A stretch of DNA of 64,000 bases from Closterium sp. NIES-65 (GCA_948144175.1 CANXME010000305.1:49053-113052); one strand, 5' to 3'. Positions 34,791 through 47,356 are shown, counted from the stretch's first letter. The notes: a model not told the origin generated them from the letters alone. A program made the numbers and translations.

Positions 34791-34874
34791 TCCCACCCCT
34801 ACCTCCTCCCTCCACCAATTACACCTCCCACCAACAGTCATCTCGAAGATTATCCACAGAATGAAGGGCTCAGT

Positions 34875-35962
34875 CTAGATGGTTTGGGCGAGCTGGCACT
34901 CGGTGGTGTTGGTCATGGAGTAGCTGTTGCCGTTGCCGAAGCGCAGCTCCTGCACGCAGGGCCGGAAGTCCCACAAGTACGCATACACAATGTTGACCGT
35001 CTCCCCAGGGAGCATCTGCAGAGTGCCGCTCGCACCACGGTTCATGCGCATCTCACAGTACCCCGGCGTCGTCTGCACAAAGATTTCGCCTTGCTGGTAC
35101 TGCGAGGGGTTGGGATCGGGGTTGTCGAGGATGCCCTCCCACGCGTTGCCGAAGTTGAAGCACTGCCACACGCGCAGCGGGCTGGTGACGTTGTAGGCGC
35201 AGCCGTTGTAGAAGGTCATGTTGTAGATGTCGTTGTGCAGGTCGTACGGCCCCAGGTACTGCGAGCGGATCGTCACCGTCGTGCGCCCACACGCTGTGAG
35301 GAGGACAGGGGAAGGAGGGGAGGGAGAAAAGGGGAGAGAGGGGGCAGGAGTGAGGTTGCGTTGTGCAGGTCGTACGGCCGCAGGTACTGCGAGCGGATCG
35401 TCACTGTTGTGCGCCCACATGCTGGGAGGAGGGAGGAGATGTGGAAGGGTGGAAAGAGGAAGGTAAGCATGTAATCAGAATTCAGATTGTCACCACCATG
35501 CACCGTACACTAAGCACATAACAGAGGAGGAGGCAACGGGAGCAGAGGAATGAGAGGCAAGGGGAGCAGGGGAATGAGAGGCAAAGGGAGCAGAGAAATG
35601 AGAGACAAGGAGAGCAGAGACAGGTTGTGAGAAGAAGAAACAGCAGAGCGAAGGAACCAAGGAAGGTAAGAGAGGGAGAGTGGGGAGCAGCGTTGCGTAC
35701 AGGTGGCGAGGGCCTGGCGGCGGGGGATGTGGTCGAGGTAGCCGGGCAGAGGCTCATGGTGAGCGAAGGTCTCAGCCGCCAGAATGCGCGCGCCCTTCCT
35801 CTGCTGCCCCGCAGCGCCAGCCACTCCGCCAGGCGCGGCGCCATCCGATGGGACGAGGACCCTGGCGACCTTCATGGCGTCCCGCGCTCCACTCACCGCC
35901 GCCGCCAGCAGCCCCACCGCCAGCGCCGCCAGAACCAGCACGCGCATCCCAGCCGTCGCCAT
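34875..35962 (-). CDS. Secreted six-cysteine protein of unknown family, copy A
   Basis: Exons 35962-35701 and 35293-34875 join in phase 1 (Ser codon) to give 226 residues. Residues 1-26 are a clear signal peptide (MATAGMRVLVLAALAVGLLA, cut near SGA). A basic, Ala-rich segment with QQRKGARI could be a propeptide. The second exon encodes a compact domain with six cysteines (SCGR, GCAY, QCFN, YCEM, PCVQ, ECQL) and three N-glycosylation sequons (NMT, NVT, NTT), so three disulfides and secretion are likely. I do not recognise the family and assign no function. A TATAAAA box (coding strand) lies about 130 bp upstream. The protein differs from copy B by only about ten residues, several at the very C-terminus. 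Confidence 0.85.
35358..35420 (-). pseudogene. Relic copy of the start of exon 2, copy A intron
   Basis: An acceptor plus the first ~60 bp of exon 2 (CGRTTVTIRSQYL, PYDLHN) is repeated in the intron, with no following donor. Use of this acceptor would give a different C-terminus. Copy B of the gene lacks the repeat. Confidence 0.8.
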
Positions 35963-36087
35963 GAGGAGAGACGCGGAGATAACAGGAGAGAGGCGAGAAG
36001 CGTGAGAGGTTTGGTGAATACCTCAGTGGGAGAAGTTGTGGGAGCACTGGGCGAGCTGATGAATTGCTGACGGCCCATCACGGCTGT

Positions 36088-36096
36088 TTTATAGGT
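36088..36096 (-). promoter_or_regulatory. TATA box of secreted protein copy A
   Basis: TATAAAAC on the minus strand, about 130 bp before the start codon; conserved before copy B near 49053-49061. Confidence 0.6.
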
Positions 36097-37169
36097 GGGG
36101 ATAGACCGTGAAATGCGGTGCGTGGATGGTGCTAAGGGAGGGTTTCTCTCCTCTAGCCCGGAGGAGGAATCGCCCTTCCTGCTGCAGCTGCTGGTGTTGG
36201 TGCTGAGGAGCCATCACTGCTGCGGCAATGGAGGAGGCGAGCAGTCAGAACGGCACGGCAAGAGTCACTGTCGACTGCTATGCTGCCTACAGGAATCGAT
36301 CCTCTCACATCGCCTCTGCCAACCTGCTTCTTCTCTCCTTCCCACACCTGCTTGGAATTCCCACTCGGCATGTCCGCTTCGTGCGGCCGCTGCTGCACGT
36401 TGCGAGGTGCCGTGAGACACGGAGGGGCGACATACCAATGGTCGGTCGGCAGCGAGAGTTCCAGCGGATCTGCGAGGCTCCATATCTCGCCGACACGTGG
36501 TACACGTGGGACACGTGCGAAATGCCAATGATCGCCAAGCCGTCATGCTAAGCGCTCCAGCGGCTGTGCCGCGAGGCTCAGATCTCGCCGACGGATGTGC
36601 AGTCGGGATGCTGAGAGAACGATCGGCGGCTCAATCCGAGTCGCAACAACCATGACTGAGTCGACAGCGACACGGCGGGCGTGGAATTCCGCGCGGCAGC
36701 GGCGATGCTATGAATGGATCGCCCGACGGTTAAACAAAACGAACTCAAGCGATTTCTCGTATCAACATCAGCCACTCTCCCATGTCGTCGAAGCTCCTCT
36801 GGCAACCCAACCCTCCTTGGTAGACCTAGAGGGACGGTTAACCGACTGTCTCCGAGTCTAACGACATGCAGAAGCCGCATCGCGAGCGACATGAACGGCT
36901 GCCCTACTAGTCAACAGCTTCCCCCAGTACCTCAGACGGTTAGGCTGCTCGGAGCTGTTAGCAGACACTTGTTGCGTCTAGGGCGACTAATCAGTAGGCA
37001 ACCTAGAAAATACCACAAGCTGGTTGTGTCGCAGAGTGGTGTCTGTCAGTGTTCCTCGTGCAAATACGGTTTTTGCAGCAACGGTTCGCACAAACGAGTT
37101 GTGGCGAAATCTAAATGGTTGCAACGATTGTTATGGAACTCGTCGTCAGCAGAAACTAGTTTCGCGATG

Positions 37170-37640
37170 CATTTTTTTTTTATTGACATAAACATTAATG
37201 AGGATAATGCATACATCAAAAGCAGTCGTAACTGAGCGTGAGGGCACAGCACCATGCACTGCCCAGCAATGCCTCTAGGGCGGCAGGAACGCCCGCTTTG
37301 GCTTGTTCCAGATAGCAGCGAAGTTTGTCGACCACTTCCATTTTTTGTCACCTGTCTCCCTTATCCTCTCGAGCATTTTTTGCTCTGCTTCGAAAACACT
37401 CATGACCCGTTTTCCCTTCCCTGATGTCCCTGGCCGCAGGCTTCTGGCACCCATAGCTCTCGTGTACACTCTCGCGTGTAGCCTAAAAGCCGACCCAATC
37501 CTTCTGAGAACCCTCCGAGCTCTAAATTTCTGCCCTCGGAAAGTTGCTTCGCACCTCTCCACCCACAGCTGATGAAAAGTAATCGCTGTGAGGGTGAATG
37601 CGAACTCCTGTAATATAGCTCACTCCACAATACTGTCACG
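37170..37640 (-). mobile_element. 5'-truncated LINE remnant
   Basis: Read on the minus strand, a frame ending at 37275 contains FTLTAITFHQLWVERCEATF, which resembles the C-terminal end of LINE reverse transcriptase proteins (HQLW.ER motif). It is followed by a Lys/Arg-rich tail (GDKKWKWSTNFAAIWNKPKR), about 90 bp of 3' UTR and an A-tract, AATAAAAAAAAAA, at 37171-37183. This is the layout of a LINE 3' end with its poly(A). No target duplication was found. It could instead be the last exon of an unknown gene. Confidence 0.45.
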
Positions 37641-38214
37641 ACTCGTAATATGAAACAAGCATTGACAACACGTACAAGAGCTTCAAATGCCAATATAATC
37701 CTCAGTATCAATGTTTCAACATCCAGCAAGATCGACCAGCTTTTCAAGGAAGAAAGTGTTTCTTAAAGCCTGCAGCTAAAATAGTGACCCCCCCCCCCCT
37801 TCTAGTTGGGTCCATTTGAAAGTTGTAGTGTTGTTCTGTTTTTTCTTACTGGCGCATATGATATTGGTCGACTCTCCACATTTCTTCTCAAACATAAATC
37901 GTCGCAAGCATGTGTAAAAGCGTCGCTCCAAGTTTGCGACGTGATTTACAACCAATGCCAAATTCACATTGCGAAGCAATGAAAAACTCATGCAAAGCAA
38001 GTCCAACTCACGCAAAGCAAATGCCTTAGAGCATGTCATTGCTAGGGCGGCAATGACAACATGAGAAAAACAAGAAGCGGATAACAAAGAATATCAGGGG
38101 ATGAGCAAAGAGAAAGATAGTGCAACAGAATCGAGAACACGAAAGGAGAGATGCGTGAGCAAAATCCGCGGAATGGTAGGGAGATAGGAGGGTCATTGGT
38201 GTTGGTGGAATGAG

Positions 38215-38340
38215 AGGAGAGCATGAGGGCGACGGAAAGGGAGGGGAGAGAGCAAGGGCGACGGAAAGGGAGGGAAAAGAAAGAGGGCGACGGGAAGGGA
38301 GGGGAGAGAAAGAGGGCGACGGAAAGGGAGGTGAGAGAGC
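38215..38340. repeat. 29-bp minisatellite, left part
   Basis: About four copies of the 29-bp unit (GAGGGCGACGGAAAGGGAGG plus TGAGAGAGC). The array resumes at 43710; the LTR element has split it. Confidence 0.9.
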
Positions 38341-38474
38341 TGTAAAGAACTAAGGTAAGAATGGGGTAGATTACGCGAAGGTTTGGGTACAAGACTAGGG
38401 TATCGAGAAAGTTTGTATACCCCCTAAGGCTATCCCCAATATAGCCTAGATAATGATATCCATATATTTTGACA
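38341..38474 (-). repeat. 3' LTR of the copia element
   Basis: 134 bp, starts TGTAAAGAAC and ends GACA on the plus strand. A purine-rich tract (TATGGGGGTGTG on the minus strand) borders it on the inside. Confidence 0.9.
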
Positions 38475-41400
38475 CACCCCCATAGGCGAAATGGGGGATA
38501 GCCAGAGCAAGCAACGGTCACAAGACCAGTCAAGAGAAGAAACAAAACAAAGCTCAGGGTGGATCACAACGTCACCACACACACTGAGCACAAGCAAACG
38601 ACCACATAGCCAGTCCACATGCAGAGGTATATAAGCAACAAGAACAGCACAGTGATCTCAAGCTAGCAAGAACAAGCATGCATGAATATATATAGATCAC
38701 AGTACAAGCAGAGACTACAGCAAGTGTGGAAACGTAGGCACAAGGCCCAACAAAGTACAAAAGCGCTGATGGTCACCAGACGGAAGTGCCTTGGTGAATA
38801 TATCAGCAGTGTTGGCCCGAGTAGCCACGTAAGCAAGGCGAAGCTGACCCCGCTGCTGCAACTCTCGAGCCAAGAAGTAAAGCAGAGCGATGTGCTTCAT
38901 TCTGTGCTCCAGTCTGTGCTCCTGACACAAGGCAATGGCGGCCTTGTTGTCTACGTACAGCACTGGAGGAGAACGAGGCCGCTCTCCCAAGTCGGTCAGC
39001 AGGTAGGTGAGCCAGCGTAACTCCTGTGCAGCCATGGCAGTGGCGTAGATCTCAGCCTCACAACTAGAGCTGAGAACAAAAGATGAGCGTGTAGACCGCC
39101 AAGAAACAGAGCCGGAGCCAAGGCTGAACGTGTAACCCTGTGACGACCGCTGTGTAGCTTGGTCGTCAACCCAAGAAGCGTCTGTGTGACCAGTGAGGAC
39201 AACTGGACTCCGCCCTCCAAGCACGAGCCCCATGCCCGATGTACTGCACAAGTAGCGCAGTACCCTCTTAACAGCATCCATGTGCACCTTTCGGTGCCGA
39301 CCAGGAGCCACGTAGCGAGGCAGAAGGCCAAGAGGGTACGCAAGGTCAGGACGAGTGCAGGTCATCAGGTACATGAGGCAGGCCACTAGCTCTGGGTAAG
39401 GACCATTCGGCTCTATGGACTCGTCCGAAGGTGGAGCTGAGAGCAAGTGACCTGTAGCCAGAGAAGTGTGCTGTGTTGAGGACCAGGTGAAGCCGAAGCG
39501 CTGAAGGACCTGCTGCACCATGTGTGACTGAGTCAGTCTGATGGTGCGGCGTGCTCTGTCCCGGGTGATCTGCAAGCCAAGATAGCTGCGCAGCTCACCC
39601 AGGTCTGTGCACGTGTGTCTCTTCTGCAGCTTCGACTTCACCAGGGCGAGAGCCTCAGTGTGAGCAGTGGCAAAACCAAGTCGTCGACGTACACGAGGAT
39701 GTAGAGCGGCGGCAGTGAAGTGTCAGTGCGCAGAAACAGCGACGGGTCAGCAGTCGAATGAGCAAACCCAAGAGCCGCAAGTGTCGTCCTCCATGTGTCG
39801 TGCTACTCACGTGGTGCGTGGCGGAGACCGTAGACCGGCCGCCGGAGGCTCCACTGGGTACCAGGAGGGAACGACCCAGTGAAGCCGGGTGGGAGGCGCA
39901 GCCAGATCTCCTCGTGCAAGCTGCCCTGTAAGAAAGCAGTGCTGAAGTCAAGAGAGTGAAGCTTGTAGTCACGCTGAGCGGCAACGTGCAGCAGCACCCG
40001 AAGAGTGGTCATCTTCGGGGTGGGGGAGAAAGTCTGGAAGAAGTCAACTCCCTCTCGCTGACTGAAACCCCGAGCAACGTAACGAGCCTTGAAGACAGGC
40101 GGAGAACCTGGCGGCCGCTTCACCCTGAAGATCCACATGCCACTGATGATGTTCGCCCAAGGAGGGGGAACGTCGTCGACGTACGTGTCTGTGGACTTCC
40201 AGGATGCCATCTCTGCGTCCATGGCTGATTGCCACTAAGAGGAGTACTGAGTCGCGATCGCCTCAGCATAAGAGCGCGGGGTGGGGATGTCTGGTGCATC
40301 CGGGTCTCCCTCAGGGGCAAGCAGCATGGCCACCAGTTGAGGCGCAGCGGCCGCAACACACTCAAGGTCCTCGTGCCTGTCCTGAAGGACGTCCGTGCTA
40401 AGAGCACACTCACCCCCGACGGACGGAGGACAGACAGACTCAGACTCATCAACAAGACTCGCAGCTTAGTCTAGACGACAGGCAGCAGCAAAGTCGACAA
40501 GCTCAGTGACTAGGGAAGACGCAGCAGTGGACTCAAACGACGGATCAGTGACAACTGTGGTTAGCAGACGCGTGACAGTAGGGTGCTCAGTACGAAACTG
40601 GTCAGACTCAGGGTCTGCAACGACAGGCAGAGAAGACGCAGGAGGAGATGGCAGAGGAACATTCTGCGGAGGAGAGGAAGGACGACGGACTACAAGAGAA
40701 GGGCCGGGGACAGACGGCTGACGCTGACGAGGAACACGACGTTTGGAACGACTAGAATAGACAGGTGAGACAGGACGCGACGCAGGGTCACGACGCTCAG
40801 TAAGGCCCTCTGTCTGCTCAACGTAAGGAGAAGTAGCAGGCAGAGGTGAGCCAGGCTGTAACGGAAGACCATTAGACGACGGGAGGCTAAGAACCTGGCG
40901 AAGCATGGAGTCAGGCGGTGGCAGAGACGACGGAGACGGCGGAGCAAAGAACAGGCACGGCTGTGCAGTGCCACCAGCACCAGCAGCTCTAGCACCCTCA
41001 ACAGCTCCTGCACCTTCAGCAGCTCCAGCACCCTCAGCAGCTCCAGCACCTCCAGCAAGTCCAGTACCCTCAGCAGCTCCAGTACCTCCAGCAGATCAAG
41101 TGCCTCCAGCAGCTCCAATACCCTCAGCAGCTCCAGTACCTCTAGCAGCACCAGCGCCCTCACCAGCTCCAGCCCCTCCAGGTGCAGCACCCCTAGAACC
41201 GGCACCCCCTCTCCCAGGGTCTCCAACCGCAGTGCCACCAGCAGCAGCACCCTCAGACACACCACCGCCAGCCCCAGCATCTCCAGTACCCCCAGTCCGA
41301 GCACTTCCGGGACCAGCAACACCAGCACCTCCAGCAGGCAAAGGACCAGCACCACTCCCAGCTCCAGTGACGTCAGCAGAAGAACCCCCAGCAGTAGAGC

Positions 41401-43575
41401 CCTGAGGTGCAGAAGCGCGACGGTGACGGCGACCGTATCAATCGTGCAGCTGTTGGGAGGTGAGAGGCACACGCGGACGAAGACGGCTACTCCAAGGAGA
41501 CCGCGTAACAGCACTTTCAGAACCCTCAGACAACTCACCTCCCAGACCCAGCACCCCCAGGCTCCGCACACGGAGGTGCAGCACCCCCAGACGCAGCACC
41601 CCTAGGCTCAGGACTTCCAGGCTCCTCACGCGCAGGCTCCGCACCTCCAGGCTCCGCACCCTCAGGCTCCTCACGCTCAGCACCTCCAGACTCAGCACCC
41701 CCACGCTGCGCACCCCTAAGCTCCGCACCTTAGGGACAGCACCACTCCCAGCCGAACCGGAGTCACCAGTGACCTCAACAGGCGTAGGGATAGGAGGGTC
41801 TACCTGAGAAACACCTATAGGAGCAGGGCCTGGCACAGGGAGGGGGTCTACCTGGGGAGGACCTGGGGCGAGAAAGAGCGCTGGGAGGGGGCGAGGAGTA
41901 GTGCGGTAGGGGAAGAGGTGGTAAAAGGGGACCGACTCGTAAAAGGGGACTTGCGGCATGAGCACAGGCGGAAGGAGGCTGCAGTGGAGTGCTGCGAGGG
42001 GCCTAGGCGTAGAGCCGGGATCAGGGGGATGGCCAGCAGCCAATCTCCTGCCCCAGGCCCGAGGAGAGACTGCAGGCGCTGAGTGTGGCCAAAGAGAGGG
42101 TTCAAGGGCATTTCCCGAGAGGCATCGAGTAGCTCAATGTAACGGGCGGTATGGACTGCCAGCGACAAGGCCTGCTGTAGCTTCGGACCATCAGGGGTCC
42201 GCCGGCCGACCTGAAGCGCCTCTAGTCTGTCTGGGGGCAGCGCGGCCTCTGCCGCTGCCAGGCGCCGTGGCTCCTGCTCCTGCCACCCCTACCGCCCCTG
42301 CCACTGCGACGCTTCCCACTACGAGCGGAAGCAGCTTTGACCTCCTCAGCACCAAGGTAGTCGTGAGCAGCAGCTGCGGAGGCGTAGGAGGGGGTGAGAA
42401 GGGAGGGGGAGCACCCCTCGAAGAGGGGAGAGCGAGGAGTGCCACGAGCAGCACCTACAGCGAGGATGTTCTTCTCTACTGCGAGGAGGTGCTTCTCGAA
42501 GTCGTCGACAGTGAGAGTGGGGGGGTCTAGCACGAGGAAGTGGTCCCTGACTGAGCTAAGAGTGTCAGGGAGGCGGGTGACGAGGAAATAGAGAGTGAAG
42601 TACATCGGGGGGGGGGGGGGGGTTAGCGGCGCAGAACTCGGCTGAAAGGGCGGCACGAAAGCAAGTGTCAGTAGCGCGCAGGTGGGATATGAGGTCCTCA
42701 GCAGTGGTGAACGAGGAAAGGTCGGAAAACAGGTAGGGTAGCATGAGCTGACCTATGGCTGCAGTGGCCGGGGAGGAGTAGCGCGCAACTATAGCGTCGT
42801 ACAGCTTCTTAGCTGTGCTGGCTGAAGTGCGGGCGCTCAGTAATCGGCAGATGGCTCCTTATAGCTAGGCGTGCAGTAGCATCACGAGTTTGCCATTGCG
42901 AGCGTTCGAGAGCAGGAGCAACGACAGTGCCAGACACGTAATCGAAAAGTGAAACACCCTCTTTGGCATCGGTCAGAAGGAACAGTTGGAGATCATCTAA
43001 CCAGACAGTGAACTCTATGGGGCGACCGTCAGGCTCGAACGCGAGAACGTTAGGCGTCGTCATAATGGTAGCAGGCAGAGGCAGAAGGCAGCAGGTAGCA
43101 GACAAGAGGCAGCAGGCATCAGGCCACAAGCAAAGACCGATGCAGCACGCAGTAGGCAGGAGACAGCATGCAGCAGGCAGGAGACAGCAGGCAGTAGGCA
43201 GCAGGCAGGAGCGGCCGCACGCGAGCTCCTAAGGCAGCGCGCTAAGCAGCTGCGGGCCGCGCAGGCGGCGGACGCGACGCGCGGCGCAGCGGCGGGCCGC
43301 GCTGGCGACAGACGTGGCGCGCGGGGCGACGGCGGGCTGCGCGCGGCGTCGAGCTGCGCGGGCTCTACGCGGGCTGCGCGGGCAACGCGGGCCGGCGCGC
43401 GGCGCTACAGCAGCGGCGCACGCTAAAAACAGTGGCGCGCGCGCTAGTAAGCGAGGCGCGCGCGAAAAAAAAAAGTGACGCGCGCTGCAGCCGAGGCACG
43501 CGCGGGCAGTAGGCAAGGCAGGCAGTTAGGTGGGCCCGATTCTTAGGTCCTAGAGACCTCCTGCTCTAGTTACCA

Positions 43576-43709
43576 TGTAAAGAACTAAGGCAAGAATGGG
43601 GTAGATTAGGTGAAGGTTTGGGTACAAGACTAGGGTATCGAGAAAGTTTGTATACCCCCTAAGGCTATCCCCAATATAGCCTAGATAATGATATCCATAT
43701 ATTTCGACA
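43576..43709 (-). repeat. 5' LTR of the copia element
   Basis: 134 bp, four differences from the other LTR. Confidence 0.9.
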
Positions 43710-44475
43710 AGAGCGAGGGCGACGGAAAGGGAGGGGAGAGAGCGAGGGTGACGGAATGGGAGGGGAGAGAGCGAGGGCGACGGAAAGGGAGGTGAGAGAG
43801 CGAGGGCGACGGAAAGGGAGGGGAGAGAGCGAGGGCGACAGAAAGGGAGGTGAGAGAGCGAGGGTGACGGAAAGGGAGGGGAGAGAGCGAGGGCGACGGA
43901 AAGGGAGGTGAGAGAGCGAGGGCGACGGAAAGGGAGGTGAGAGAGCGAGGGCGACGGGAAGGGAGGGGAGAGAGCGAGGGCGACGGAAAGGGAGGTGAGA
44001 GAGCGAGGGCGACGAAAAGGGAGGGGAGAGAGCGAGGGTGACGGAAAGGGAGGTGAGAGAGCGAGGGCGACGCAAAGGGAGGGGAGAGAGCGAGGGCGAC
44101 GGAAAGGGAGGTGAGAGAGCGAGGGCGACGGAAAGGGAGGTGAGAGAGCGAGGGCGACGGAAAGGGAGGGGAGAGAAAGAGGGCGACGGGAAGGGAGGGG
44201 AGAGAGCGAGGGCGACGGAAAGGGAGGTGAGAGAGCGAGGGCGACGGAAAGGGAGGTGAGAGAGCGAGGGCGATGGAAAGGGAGGTGAGAGAGCGAGGGC
44301 GACGGAAAGGGAGGTGAGAGAGCGAGGGCGACGGAAAGGGAGGGGAGAGAGCGAGGGCGACGGAAAGGGAGGGGAGAGAAAGAGGGCGACGGGAAGGGAG
44401 GGGAGAGAGCGAGGGCGACGGAGAGGGAGGGGAGAGAGCGAGGGCGACGGGAAGGGGGGGGAGAGAGCGAGGGAA
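43710..44475. repeat. 29-bp minisatellite, right part
   Basis: About 26 copies of the same 29-bp unit found at 38215-38340. A long Ser/Pro/Arg-rich frame across it is a by-product of the repeat. Confidence 0.95.
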
Positions 44476-44639
44476 CGGTAACAAGGACCTGAAGAGGGAT
44501 CGACGGGACATGCGATGGTACGTGCGATTGGACGGGCTGACGGGACACGGAGGGTGGAGTGCGTTGGGAAGTCGATTGTGATGGAACGCGAGGGCGGCGG
44601 GAGGCAGAAGAAGAAGGGCGAGGGGGGTGAGGACTGGCA

Positions 44640-44875
44640 ATGGGAGAGAGGAAGGGCAATAAGAGAGAGAAAAGGCGACGAGAGAGAGGAAAGGCGATAA
44701 GAGAGAGGAAGGCGACGGGAGAGAGGAAAGGCGACGAGAGAGAGGAAATGACGGGACAGAGGAAGGCGACGGGAGAGAGGAAGGGCGGCGGGAGAGAGGA
44801 GGGCGACGGAAAGAGGAAAGGAGACGGGAGAGAGGAAAGGCGACGGGAGAGAGGAAAGCGATGGGAGGGCGTTTC
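44640..44875. repeat. Irregular 18-20-bp repeats
   Basis: Variants of GGGAGAGAGGAAAGGCGAC in tandem, related in composition to the 29-bp array next to it. Confidence 0.75.
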
Positions 44876-44899
44876 GTTGCGAGTGTGATGGCGACGTTG

Positions 44900-46225
44900 C
44901 AAAGAGTGACGCAGCGACGTCAGAGCGAGGCCGATTGCGACAGGGAATGTGACAATTTCACGATATGCGGAAAACCGATATTCTACTAAATAATTAGGCA
45001 ACCAAGTTAAAAACATAATCGATGCACCTAGGCAGAAAATGTCTAGGTTCTCAGCTATTCTATGCTAGGCTGAAAAATAGTCTTCAGGAGTTGAAACTAG
45101 CTACGGTAGTAGTGAACCCATGGACCGCTTGAACATGAAGCTGGGTCAAGCGATCGAAGCCATTGTTGTGCACCCGTCGTGCAAGTACACGAATGCGACT
45201 CCTTGTACAAGCGGCAAATTTTGTTTTGGCGGGAGCCAATCACGTAAGCTCGATCTGTTCAGACGGGTTGTTTGGAACAGGGTTCTTGCTTGCTTCAACG
45301 GGCTTACGAAAAAACTCATTTTCAAGTTGGGATGGGGTTCACTATTTTAGCTGCTGGCTTTAAAGCTGCGGTCTACATACGAAAATGTATTTTCGGTGGG
45401 TATTTTGGGTGCACACCCTAGGACGCATGCTGATTGGGGAACGAAATGACTCTTTCCATAAATGAGCACGCGAATGTTTCAAACAGAACTGGCGAATCCC
45501 GCCAGTTTCGTGAAAGGTTCGGTTCGGGGGTAATTATTTCCGGAGGATTGGGTTGTGTTGGCGATTTCGCCAACACGTGCAACCAATCCGAGTTGGGGAG
45601 CAGAATGGCGCGAAATTTAGAAGCCAATCCTGTTTCGCCCAATTTTCAGAGGAAAGGTTGTGCTTTTAGGGTGCAGTAACTCCACCTCGCCACTCAAGGT
45701 TGGAGCGAAGCTAAGTGCAACCGTGTTTTCAAGTGATAAACCTAGGCCTCCCGCAGGAGGTATGTAGGCGACAGCTTTAATAGGAACTCCCGATCATCCA
45801 CGCTGTTATATGTATTCTGGATAGTGTCCCTCGATTGTATCAAAGAAATCGCAACAGAAAATAGATTGTACACCACTTACCCCTGGAACTTTGTGCCGGC
45901 TTGAACTAGTGTAGTAGTTCCACACGTGAACTTGCTTGATTCCGTAACTGGTCAGCAAAGAGCTACTTCTGGCATGAATTCAACGACTAACCATTCAACT
46001 TAAACGAGTCGTAACCTGGTCGAACCGAGGAACATGGACAACTGGAAGAAGGACACGGACAACAAATTGTAGCCCGATCAGGCTTGAGAATAATCAGAGA
46101 AATTACAAGAAGGGGGAGGGGGCAGAGGGACGGGGGGTGGGAAAGCACATGAATGTTCTCTTGTCACAATCGGGAACAACCGGTTTGAAAAAAATCCAAA
46201 TTACAACATCATGCCATTGAATTGT
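44900..46225. other. Region without recognised features
   Basis: Unique sequence with short open frames only. I see no gene, RNA or element I can support. Confidence 0.45.
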
Positions 46226-46231
46226 GCCACT

Positions 46232-46515
46232 CACCATCATAGAAAGGCATGAAGATAGCAAGAACTCACCATCACCAAAGGATGGCATGAAGATAGCAAG
46301 AACTCACAATCACCAAAGGATGGCATGAAGATAGCAAGAACTCACCATCACCAAAGGATGGCATGAAGATAGCAAGAATTCACCATCACCAAAGGATGGC
46401 ATGAAGATAGCAAGAACTCACCATCACCAAAGGATGACATGAAGATAGCAAGAACTCACCATCACCAAAGGATGGCATGGAGAGAGCAAAGACTCACCAT
46501 CACCGTAGGATGGCA
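46232..46515. repeat. 38-bp minisatellite containing a splice-donor-like motif
   Basis: About seven copies of a 38-bp unit (AAAGGATGGCATGAAGATAG plus CAAGAACTCACCATCACC). On the minus strand each unit carries GGTGATGGTGAGTTC, a good 5' splice site. Confidence 0.9.
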
Positions 46516-46868
46516 TGGGGAGGGGAGTGGAGATAATTCTCCTGGCAACGGTGGCAATGGTTAGCTGCTGTCACCTCCCTCAGCTGCAGCAAGTTGTCTG
46601 CAGAGGGGAAGGGGGAGCGTTAGAAGTGAGGGGGAAGTATGGGAGAAGGGTGGGGGAAGATGGCGTTGGGGGTTGAGTGGAGAGCCCCAAGGGGAGAGGC
46701 GGCGGGAGAGGAGAGGCTCGAGTGGTCGTGCCTCAAGTCGTCTGCAGGGAGCAGGGGTGGGTGTCGGAAAGCGAGGGGGAAGAGAGGGTGTTGGGTGTTG
46801 AGTGGAGAACACGCAAGGGAGAGGCGGTGGGAGGGGTACAAGCGGTGCGTCTAGTCATATCGTGTCAC

Positions 46869-47356
46869 CTTGAGTGAACACGTGGTGTTGCCCTTCCAGC
46901 TCCCCCTCAAATCTCATCATCCGCATGCCCTCCTCTCTCTATCGCGCGCGCTCCTCTTCATACTCCGCCAGCTCGCTCCCCTCTAGCGTCCCGTCGTCCG
47001 CCTCCTCGTCCCCCACGCCCACGCCTTCGCCGTGCAGGTGGCGCTTCCGCGGGTCGTCGGAGTGTACGCGGAACGGCTTCCGCGCGCCGTGCAGGCGCGC
47101 GTAGCCACCACTCGCACGCGCGGTCGTCGTGCTGCTGCTCCACCTCTGCCAAGAGCGGATCGAACGCCACGTGGACGACGCGAGGGTTCTCCTCGCTCGT
47201 CGCATCGCCTACCGCGTCGAGGACCATGTCGTCGGCTGTCGCGCTGGCGACGCGTGACGCGAGATCCTCGATACGAAACGAATCGCTTAACGAAATTCGC
47301 CGTCTGGTAAGCTCGAGGAGTTTGCGACCGTCAGGAGCACGGGAAGCGCGGAGCAC
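46869..47356 (-). pseudogene. Broken gene fragment, family not recognised
   Basis: Coding character jumps between three frames: RVVHVAFDPLLAEVEQQHDD up to about 47130, then ARLHGARKPFRVHSDDPRK and GSELAEYEEERAR to about 46940, then DREEGMRMMRFEGELEGQHH ending at a plausible donor (CAAG|GTGACA) near 46869. Two frame changes within about 400 bp, in a sequence whose pieces read as one charged protein, suggest a decayed gene or consensus errors. I do not recognise the protein. Confidence 0.45.

Larger units (their letters stand above)
34790..37140. repeat. Segmental duplication, copy A
   Basis: Matches 47830-50090 across the secreted-protein gene, its intron, TATA box and about 1 kb of 5' flank. 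Copy A differs by a ~120-bp duplication inside the intron and by a LINE remnant at its far edge. Confidence 0.85.
38341..43709 (-). mobile_element. Ty1/copia-type LTR retrotransposon, broken
   Basis: Two 134-bp direct repeats (38341-38474 and 43576-43709), each TG...CA, bound the element, with a 5-bp target duplication AGAGC (38336-38340 and 43710-43714). Next to the 5' LTR is a primer-binding-site-like stretch, TGGTAACTAGAGC, close to the initiator-Met tRNA type used by plant copia elements. Parts recognised, 5' to 3': a gag-like region (about 43129-42222), a long repetitive Ser/Pro/Leu-rich region (about 42040-40470), and reverse transcriptase with RNase H (about 40222-38715; VARGFSQREGVDF, LDFSTAFLQG, VDNKAAIAL, TKALPSGDH). 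I do not recognise protease or integrase. The LTRs differ at 4 of 134 positions, so the insertion is fairly recent. The coding part is broken, with roughly four or five breaks. Confidence 0.9.

Noticed and set aside
40905-41405. Plus-strand Ala/Pro-rich frame of 166 codons
   Set aside because: It is antisense to the repetitive region of the copia element and is low-complexity; not a host gene.
43550-45016. A 488-codon minus-strand frame rich in Ser, Pro and Arg
   Set aside because: It runs through the 29-bp minisatellite, and the repeated peptide merely reflects the period; nothing non-repetitive supports a protein.
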